Assembly: GCA_021780285.1 (NCBI GenBank)
Contig: JAJXZA010000035.1
Span: forward strand, 1 to 11,460
Origin: Planctomycetota bacterium
GTDB taxonomy: Bacteria; Planctomycetota; Phycisphaerae; WQYP01
Direction of reading: 5' to 3'
Length of the DNA: 11,460 nt
In this document: positions 7,569 through 11,460 of the stretch, one piece after another
Position numbering within the stretch: the stretch's first letter is position 1
How the letters are laid out: each line of letters begins with the position of its first letter
Made by a program: the position numbers and the translations under genes
Notes under the pieces: generated by a model
The model's database searches: none
Seen by the model: the letters and a program-made list of their open reading frames with translations, nothing else
Told to the model about the DNA's origin: nothing

Positions 7569-7629
7569 CCGCCTGTCCGCGCAATCGCCCCATGTTAGCC
7601 GGCACATTCATGTGCCGGGGCAGGACCAT
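7569..7629. repeat. 61-bp hairpin repeat, copy 2
   Basis: Second copy of the element at 6262-6322, same orientation, with four mismatches. Its 8-bp stem spans 7599-7618. It lies in the divergent spacer between the old yellow enzyme gene and the esterase gene, upstream of both, so it cannot be a terminator for either. Confidence 0.85.
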
Positions 7630-7720
7630 GTTCGGGTAATAGCCCGGATTGCGACGGTGTGATATAAAAGCGGCGGTCGCCAGTTGCACCGTCGTCACAC
7701 AAAACGTTCTGGAGTTTGCC

Positions 7721-8668
7721 ATGTTAAAACATATGTGGATTATCCTGACCGCAGTATTGACGCTCACCCTGCCGGCGCTGGCCGCACCTGCCCCGCAGGC
7801 GGTTATTCCGGTGTGGCCGCATCTGCCCGTGCCGCTGGCCCAGCGCGTCGTAAAAAGCACCGCCAACCCCGGGCAATTCGGCAGGGTCATCAATCCGCCC
7901 GTGCTCTGGCCCACTCTTACCGAATATCTGGCGCCAAAAAGCAAAGCCAATGGCTGTGCCGTCATCTCGTGCCCCGGCGGGGGGTATGGTGTTCTCTGCG
8001 TACATTGGGAAGGCACCGATGTAGCCCGCTGGCTTAACAGCATCGGCGTCTCCTGCTTTGTGCTGACCTATCGCCTGCCCAATGGCAAACTCCCGCCCGG
8101 CGGAGTGCCCTGGCCGCTGCAGGATGTGCGCCGCTCCGTGCAAATTGTGCGTGCTAATGCCCAACGCTGGCACATCAACCCCCATGATATCGGCGTGGCA
8201 GGTTTTTCGGCCGGCGGGTCTGTCGCTTCACTGGCCGGCGTGCACTGGTTGCCAGGCAACCCCGATGCCAAAGATCCGCTCAATCGCTTCAGCACGCGCC
8301 CCGATTTTTTAATTTTAGGCTACCCGGTTATTTCCATGATGCCGGCGATTACCCATATGGGTTCGCACAATAATTTATTGGGCCAGCATCCTCCATTAAA
8401 TGTGGAGCAGTATTTCTCCAGCGAGCTTAATGTTACACCCCTCACACCGCCGGCTTTTATCTTTTATGCCGCCGACGATCGCGTGGTCCCGCTGCAAAAT
8501 GAAATCCGCTTTTATAGAGCCCTGCGGCTCAATGGCGTCTCCGCCGAACTTCGCGTGTACAAGCACGGCGGTCATGGTTTAGTAGCCGGCGCCAAAACTG
8601 GCGTACAAAAGTGGTCCCCGGCCTGCACCCGCTGGCTCCGGCACGAGCATTTCATCCCCGCAAAGTAA
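7721..8668 (+). CDS. Secreted alpha/beta hydrolase (BD-FAE / acetyl-xylan-esterase-like)
   Basis: A 315-aa esterase-like enzyme, probably exported. The start at 7721 follows TGGAG (7710-7714) by 6 nt. Residues 1-22 are a signal peptide (IILTAVLTLTLPALA, with cleavage near ALA-AP). CPGGGYG (84-90) is the oxyanion-hole region. Ser163 in GFSAGGS is the nucleophile, Asp252 or Asp253 in AADDRVVP the acid, and His285 in HGGHGL completes the triad. This arrangement is that of BD-FAE/Axe-type esterases, which remove acetyl or feruloyl groups from plant polysaccharides. The substrate here is inferred only. A TATAAA at 7663-7668 might be a -10 box, but no -35 box is clear. Together with the secreted GH-like protein upstream it suggests carbohydrate use, though the two genes are not in one operon. 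Confidence 0.92.
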   Translation: MLKHMWIILTAVLTLTLPALAAPAPQAVIPVWPHLPVPLAQRVVKSTANPGQFGRVINPPVLWPTLTEYLAPKSKANGCAVISCPGGGYGVLCVHWEGTDVARWLNSIGVSCFVLTYRLPNGKLPPGGVPWPLQDVRRSVQIVRANAQRWHINPHDIGVAGFSAGGSVASLAGVHWLPGNPDAKDPLNRFSTRPDFLILGYPVISMMPAITHMGSHNNLLGQHPPLNVEQYFSSELNVTPLTPPAFIFYAADDRVVPLQNEIRFYRALRLNGVSAELRVYKHGGHGLVAGAKTGVQKWSPACTRWLRHEHFIPAK

Positions 8669-8746
8669 ATGCCCATTTACCAACGCGCCGATCAGTTCGC
8701 ATTGCGACTGTTCCGGTGCGTTCCGCAGCCGGCTCACCCTTGTAAC

Positions 8747-8763
8747 GCAGGCTTCCAGCCTGC
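8747..8763. repeat. Palindromic repeat GCAGGC-ttcca-GCCTGC
   Basis: A perfect 6-bp stem with a 5-nt loop. The first 14 bases recur exactly at 7524-7537. The phrase GCAGGCTTCCAGCCTGC is one I recall as a common intergenic palindrome in several environmental phyla. Confidence 0.75.
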
Positions 8764-8766
8764 CCG

Positions 8767-8795
8767 GCTAGCGCTAGCGCCTCCCAAAGGGAGGC
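8767..8795. repeat. Two adjacent palindromes after the esterase gene
   Basis: GCTAGCGCTAGC (8767-8778) is a perfect 12-bp palindrome. It abuts GCCTCCC-aaa-GGGAGGC (8779-8795), a perfect 7-bp hairpin. The second hairpin is followed only by a short, delayed T stretch, so termination of the esterase transcript is possible but weak. Confidence 0.6.
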
Positions 8796-8938
8796 CGAGG
8801 GTTTCGTGGATGCGGCTGATTCACTTTCCATCAGTTCCGCAGTCCGGCCAAAAACGCATCCTGCCGGGTCAAGTGCAGTTCAACCGCAGATTACACCGAT
8901 GTTCGCAGATAAAACGGGCGAGGTTCACCGCGGGGTAA

Positions 8939-8954
8939 CATAGCGCAGGCTATG
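8939..8954. repeat. Hairpin CATAGC-gcag-GCTATG
   Basis: A perfect 6-bp stem with a 4-nt loop inside the repeat island, with a GC-rich flank. No gene is attached. Confidence 0.5.
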
Positions 8955-8992
8955 CCCGCAACCCAACATTCGAGGCCAGGTTTGCCGTAGAA

Positions 8993-9187
8993 GATTTTTT
9001 TACCGCGAAGACGCTAAGGCGCGAAGTTTATAAGTAGAAATTGATTACATAATAACCAGTTTATAGTTTCCAAATCAGTCTATTTATTCTACGTAGTTCG
9101 TGGTTGAGTCTGATTTCGGGTGCATGGTTACGACGGCGAATATTATATTATTTTCTTCGCGCCTTCAGCCCTTCGCGGTGAAAAATC
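8993..9187. mobile_element. Fold-back element: inverted ~33-bp arms around an AT-rich centre
   Basis: The left arm (8993-9026, ending CTAAGGCGCGAAG) is an imperfect inverted copy of the right arm (9155-9187, starting CTTCGCGCCTTCAG). Both share ACCGCGAAG and AAGGCGCGAAG, and both have a T/A tract at the outer end. The centre (9027-9154) is AT-rich and codes for nothing visible. The form fits a MITE-like or fold-back repeat with no transposase. No target-site duplication was identified, so mobility is not shown. It may instead be two oppositely placed copies of one dispersed repeat. Confidence 0.5.
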
Positions 9188-9318
9188 GTCATTGCCATGT
9201 GCCGGTCGCCGTTTTTATGCGATGACTGCTCGTTGGATAATTCTTGTTAAAATAAAAAGATATTACAGGTGTGCAATGCAGGCCGCGCTGCACGTCCTCT
9301 GGTGTTTGGTGATACCTC

Positions 9319-9537
9319 TCAAAACACAAAATGAAATATGCCCAAGCAAAGAAAATACAGAAAATAAAAAATCAGGCCAAGCACAAGGCTAAGGACAAAA
9401 ATCATGAACATCAGGCGATTAAACGCCGCCAGAGAATCGCGAATACTCTGGCCAGTAGGCGTGTTTTCCAGCAAATGAGTGCCAATTGCGCCAACCAGCA
9501 TACCCTTCAAAAAGCCATTGTTATTGTCATCTGCCAT
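9319..9537 (-). CDS. Small membrane protein of unknown function (72 aa)
   Basis: The start at 9537 follows GAAAGGAG (9544-9551) by 6 nt, a strong site that supports a real gene. Residues 1-40 are soluble and include an Asp/Asn-rich start (MADDNNNG) and a small glycine-containing hydrophobic patch (GMLVGAIG). Residues 42-72 are one long, very hydrophobic aromatic segment (MFMIFVLSLVLGLIFYFLYF), enough for one transmembrane helix or a hairpin. I recognise no family. It is the last gene of the four-gene minus-strand cluster, 61 nt after the 113-aa membrane protein. Small toxins and holins can look like this, but nothing specific supports that. No clear terminator follows. Confidence 0.7.
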   Translation of the reverse strand: MADDNNNGFLKGMLVGAIGTHLLENTPTGQSIRDSLAAFNRLMFMIFVLSLVLGLIFYFLYFLCLGIFHFVF

Positions 9538-9598
9538 GGTGAACTCCTTTCAAAAATACTCAACAATCAAGTCAGACCCGCGCGCCGGCCTTCGGCTG

Positions 9599-9940
9599 TT
9601 AATGCTCCTTTTTTGCAGCCAGACACAACAAAAACGCCAGAACAAAAATGCCCGAATCAATCCCCAATCCACGAAAAAAGCCGGGACGCGAGGTGGTCAT
9701 GACATGAACACAACTCCCCAGTTCAACCAGGATAAAACACAAATAGGCAAGCACCAGCCGGCCTTGCCGATAGAGCGGGTCCTTAAACATGCGGCTCAAT
9801 GCCAGGACAAAAAGAAACGACGCTGCAATAAGAATCATATAAAGCAGCGAGCCGCCGACATACGCAGCATCCCACTGGGGGCCAGTCCTGCAGTACGTGC
9901 CGACGTTTGCCAACATACCCGTGTAAGCACCCATGCTCAT
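9599..9940 (-). CDS. Multi-pass membrane protein of unknown function (113 aa)
   Basis: The start at 9940 follows AGGAGG (9948-9953) by 7 nt. Three hydrophobic segments are visible: residues 28-49 (LLYMILIAASFLFVLAL), 63-82 (LVLAYLCFILVELGSC) and 97-110 (GIFVLAFLLCLAA). A basic linker, SRMFKDPLYRQGR, joins the first two, and the protein ends AAKKEH. That makes a small three-helix inner-membrane protein. I recognise no family. A tiny ORF may end on the ATGA overlapping this start. It is third of the four small minus-strand genes. Confidence 0.75.
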   Translation of the reverse strand: MSMGAYTGMLANVGTYCRTGPQWDAAYVGGSLLYMILIAASFLFVLALSRMFKDPLYRQGRLVLAYLCFILVELGSCVHVMTTSRPGFFRGLGIDSGIFVLAFLLCLAAKKEH

Positions 9941-10035
9941 GGCTTATCCTCCTGAAAAACTCTGCCCGCATACTCAACTTCAACAGCCTTCGTCGGCTCG
10001 GCTGGCGCCTGACGCTCCACGGTCCTGCACCACAT
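9937..10035 (-). CDS. Possible 32-aa ORF coupled to both neighbours
   Basis: This ORF begins at ATG 10035, 7 nt after the stop of the 113-aa basic protein gene. It ends with a TGA inside the ATGA that starts the membrane protein gene at 9940. The product is polar (ERQAPAEPTKAVEVEYAG). The tight fit suggests translational coupling, but no Shine-Dalgarno precedes the ATG, and GC-rich DNA produces such frames by chance. Confidence 0.3.
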   Translation of the reverse strand: MWCRTVERQAPAEPTKAVEVEYAGRVFQEDKP

Positions 10036-10042
10036 CAATCGC

Positions 10043-10384
10043 TTATGGCTCCACTTCCAAACCGATACACCCCAGAAGACGCCGCAGCGCCTGACACGCG
10101 TTGCTCATATTATCCTGATCGTGCCCCAGCAGCGGCCTTTTTTTGGGCCGCTTGGCGGCCAGATACACCAGCGCCGCAAACGCCAGCCGCCGTGCCTGCT
10201 GGGCATCGGGCGCTTCAATCGCGAGCCGAAACACCCTGCGATTGGCCCGCCGGCAGACCTTATCCACCCGCCTATGCAGCTGCTGCATTCTCATGGCCAT
10301 TTCCTCCGGCCGGCCGGCCGACAAAATCGCCAAAGCCGTCCCGCCCACAGGCACTCGGTTGGTTGCCTTGGCCCGATACTTCAT
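10043..10384 (-). CDS. Small basic protein of unknown function (113 aa)
   Basis: The start at 10384 follows AAAGGAG (10391-10397) by 6 nt. The protein is soluble, helical in appearance and strongly basic: roughly 24 Arg/Lys against 9 Asp/Glu, concentrated in QQLHRRVDKVCRRANRRVFR (34-53) and AAKRPKKRP (76-84). It could therefore bind nucleic acid. The C-terminal HDQDNMSNACQALRRLLG (88-105) has a DxDN motif reminiscent of RusA resolvases, but the rest does not fit that family, so I do not call it. It begins MKYR, as does the gene upstream, and the first 11 nt of the two genes are the same. It is second in the minus-strand cluster. Confidence 0.75.
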   Translation of the reverse strand: MKYRAKATNRVPVGGTALAILSAGRPEEMAMRMQQLHRRVDKVCRRANRRVFRLAIEAPDAQQARRLAFAALVYLAAKRPKKRPLLGHDQDNMSNACQALRRLLGCIGLEVEP

Positions 10385-10398
10385 AGATGGCTCCTTTC

Positions 10399-10497
10399 TT
10401 AAAAGACGACGGTGTACATCTCGCTGGCTGCATCCTGCTTGCGCCTCTCAAGCCGCTTTGCTTTGCTTGAGGCGACATCCTTTACCCCAACAGCCAC
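10399..10497 (-). CDS. Possible 32-aa basic ORF ahead of the 10384 gene
   Basis: A GTG-initiated frame (10497) ends with a TAA at 10399-10401, 14 nt before the next start and just upstream of its ribosome binding site. The product is Lys/Arg-rich (SSKAKRLERRKQDAASE). The same frame is open upstream to about 10606 and holds a CSSCGGC motif, but has no ATG. GAGG is only 3 nt from the GTG, too close. It fills a 135-nt gap in the cluster. It could be a short gene, a frameshifted tail of the upstream gene, or noise. Confidence 0.22.
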   Translation of the reverse strand: MAVGVKDVASSKAKRLERRKQDAASEMYTVVF

Positions 10498-10519
10498 CTG
10501 CCTCAGGCAACCGCCGCAG

Positions 10520-10888
10520 CTACTGCAGCCCGCCGCCCCGATCGCCGGGCGTCCGTGCGCCTCCGTCGCACGCGCTGACGCTGATCTTCACCAGATTGAG
10601 ATAAAACTTCATGAGAAACACCAGCGATCCTGTGAGCTTGCCGCGCGAAAGCAGCAAACCAATGCCGCGGCACCTGCGGCCTGCAAGCACATAGGCCCCA
10701 GCCGCCACCAGCTCCGCCTCATCGGCGTTCCGGGCGTCCACAGGCTCGGCAAACGCATGGCGGTTAAGTACGTCGCACACCGCCTTGGCGTCTCGCAGGG
10801 CGTACCGGTACAGCTCTGGATCCCAACGCACGCGCGACGGCGCGACATCATCAAGGGCCTTGACTTCCGCATGGATGCGATACTTCAT
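10520..10888 (-). CDS. Small protein of unknown function (122 aa), first gene of minus cluster
   Basis: The start at 10888 follows AGGAGG (10897-10902) by 8 nt. A strong sigma-70 promoter lies about 50-80 nt upstream. Residues 1-70 look like an ordinary soluble helical protein (DPELYRYALRDAKAVCDVLN, residues 23-42). Residues 70-103 are basic and hydrophobic (GRRCRGIGLLLSRGKLTGSL), possibly membrane-associating. The end is Gly-rich (GDRGGGLQ). The change in character after about residue 70, and open frames in all three registers there, leave room for a frameshift. I recognise no family. It shares the MKYR start with the 113-aa basic protein, but no further clear similarity. Confidence 0.72.
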   Translation of the reverse strand: MKYRIHAEVKALDDVAPSRVRWDPELYRYALRDAKAVCDVLNRHAFAEPVDARNADEAELVAAGAYVLAGRRCRGIGLLLSRGKLTGSLVFLMKFYLNLVKISVSACDGGARTPGDRGGGLQ

Positions 10889-10942
10889 GGCTAGAGCCTC
10901 CTGCTTTGGGGTTTCGACGCTTTATTCAACGCAACAAATGAT

Positions 10943-10971
10943 ATGATAACATATAAATGTCAGTTTGTCAA
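10943..10971 (-). promoter_or_regulatory. Strong sigma-70 promoter for the minus-strand gene cluster
   Basis: On the minus strand TTGACA (10966-10971) is exactly 17 bp from TATCAT (10943-10948). The -35 box is perfect and the -10 box matches at five of six positions. Transcription would start near 10936, leaving a leader of about 48 nt before the AGGAGG and ATG at 10888. The whole segment is a near copy of 11316-11344. Confidence 0.85.
10947..10962. promoter_or_regulatory. Candidate operator dyad in the cluster promoter
   Basis: TAACAT-ATAA-ATGTCA is an imperfect inverted repeat (TRACAT half-sites) lying between the -35 and -10 boxes. The same dyad with TATTAA in the centre recurs at 11320-11335. 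A bound dimer would occlude polymerase. The cognate regulator is unknown, and I match it to no named operator. Confidence 0.5.
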
Positions 10972-10974
10972 GCG

Positions 10975-11310
10975 GCGATAAAGATTTTCTAATGAATCGC
11001 TCATCGCAGGTGATTTTAATGTCAGTGTTTATGCATGTTGTGTCAGACGCGCCGCCATCACGGCCGCGGGCAGCAGAACATAAGGCGGGCTAAAGGCGTT
11101 TGCGGCAGACAAACAGGGCCGGCCTTGCCGGCCGACGCGGGCGCAAGGCCGCCTGGGCGGGTATAACCGCTGCTCAAAGAGCCGCCGAGGCCCGGAGCCG
11201 CTGCACGGTATCGGCCAAGCCGTCATGCCGCCTGGCTGGTGCAAAAGAGAAATTACAAGGCGTTAAAATGCGCCCTTGATGCTTTATTGCGGGCTAATTC
11301 AACGTTACAG
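10975..11310. other. Region downstream of the twin promoter, no convincing gene
   Basis: The minus strand here would be transcribed from the promoter at 11316-11344. The only long frame starts at ATG 11226 (TTG 11244) and ends at 11029. It lacks a good ribosome binding site and encodes a Pro/Arg/Ala-rich chain typical of GC-rich noise. A perfect hairpin, GGCCGGC-ctt-GCCGGCC, sits at 11117-11133. At 11016-11025 the string TTAATGTCAG repeats part of the twin promoter without a -35 box, perhaps a lone half-operator. A non-coding RNA or a decayed gene is possible. Confidence 0.4.
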
Positions 11311-11315
11311 GCTGT

Positions 11316-11344
11316 AGTATAACATATTAATGTCAGCATGTCAA
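11316..11344 (-). promoter_or_regulatory. Second, near-identical sigma-70 promoter
   Basis: On the minus strand TTGACA (11339-11344) is 17 bp from TATACT (11316-11321). The spacer (TGCTGACATTAATATGT) differs from that of the 10943-10971 promoter at only four of 17 positions. It also contains the TAACAT-N4-ATGTCA dyad (11320-11335). It points into 10975-11310, where no clear gene is seen, and may also feed the small-gene cluster. Confidence 0.82.
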
Positions 11345-11460
11345 GTTTTTTTCAGGATTTTTGAGCCGGTTGCGTTGTCTTAAACCGCTTGACTGAAGCT
11401 GATTTGTGCAGAGGCGGTGAAAGGCGTTACCCGCAGATGTGAGGCATCAGGTCGTTTTAT

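Larger units (their letters stand above)
8669..9318. other. Gene-free island rich in palindromes and degenerate repeats
   Basis: No convincing CDS lies in these 650 bases. Open frames at 8669-8938 and 9120-9392 lack ribosome binding sites and run through palindromes. The stretch holds several hairpins and a fold-back structure (listed separately). It also holds degenerate copies of sequence types that I recall as scattered through intergenic DNA of many environmental bacteria: ACCGCAGATTACACCGATG (8884-8902) and a TACGTAGTTCGTGG tract (9090-9103). Confidence 0.75.

Noticed and set aside
7426..8043. Extension of the old yellow enzyme frame upstream to 8043 on the minus strand
   Set aside because: It lies antisense to the esterase gene and crosses the 61-bp repeat. 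The family-typical start, with GAAAGGA in front, is at 7425.
8669..8938. 89-aa plus-strand frame starting right after the esterase stop
   Set aside because: It has no ribosome binding site and runs through three palindromic repeats. The translation has no domain-like pattern.
8740..9190. CRISPR array
   Set aside because: Repeats here are of different kinds and irregularly spaced. There is no constant repeat-spacer pattern and no cas gene.
10043..10384. RusA-type Holliday junction resolvase
   Set aside because: Only a DxDN-like motif near the C-terminus is present. The remaining conserved acidic residues and the fold pattern of RusA are not visible.
11029..11244. 71-aa minus-strand frame under the twin promoter
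   Set aside because: TTG start or unsupported ATG, no Shine-Dalgarno, and a Pro/Arg/Ala-rich composition. It is noted only within the regional entry.

Overview
The window looks like chromosomal DNA of a planctomycete, most likely of the Phycisphaerae type. This is inference. It rests on a two-region sigma-70 protein with a CRAILKSFSR-type region 2.3/2.4, a ClpP with a CDRN motif, a coiled-coil lipoprotein of a kind I recall from Planctomycetota, and an agarase-like GH-A hydrolase. Typical bacterial genes with clear AGGAG-type ribosome binding sites fill 627-8668. No rRNA, tRNA or CRISPR array was seen.

Layout. 1-626 is AT-rich non-coding DNA with small hairpins and at most one tiny cysteine-rich ORF. 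627-1595 encodes a sigma-70 family factor and ends at a strong intrinsic terminator (1678-1717). 1903-4808 looks like one transcription unit: clpP, a coiled-coil lipoprotein and class II fumarase fumC, with 13 and 46 nt gaps. 4888-6261 is a secreted GH-A clan glycoside hydrolase-like protein. 6352-7425 (minus) is a YqjM-type old yellow enzyme, and 7721-8668 (plus) is a secreted BD-FAE-type alpha/beta hydrolase. Two copies of a 61-bp hairpin repeat bracket the old yellow enzyme gene.

8669-9318 is a gene-free island packed with palindromes and degenerate intergenic repeats, including a fold-back structure (8993-9187). Beyond it, on the minus strand, lies a cluster of four small genes of unknown function (122, 113, 113 and 72 aa). 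All have good ribosome binding sites, and two tiny ORFs may be wedged between them. A near-consensus sigma-70 promoter sits upstream (10943-10971). Its near twin lies 370 bp further upstream (11316-11344), and both carry the same dyad, TAACAT-N4-ATGTCA, between the -10 and -35 boxes. This cluster is the best candidate for something undescribed: a small, possibly co-regulated module encoding two soluble and two membrane proteins.

The housekeeping part joins regulation (sigma factor), protein quality control (ClpP) and the TCA cycle (FumC). The two exported hydrolases suggest polysaccharide breakdown, but nothing shows that they act together.
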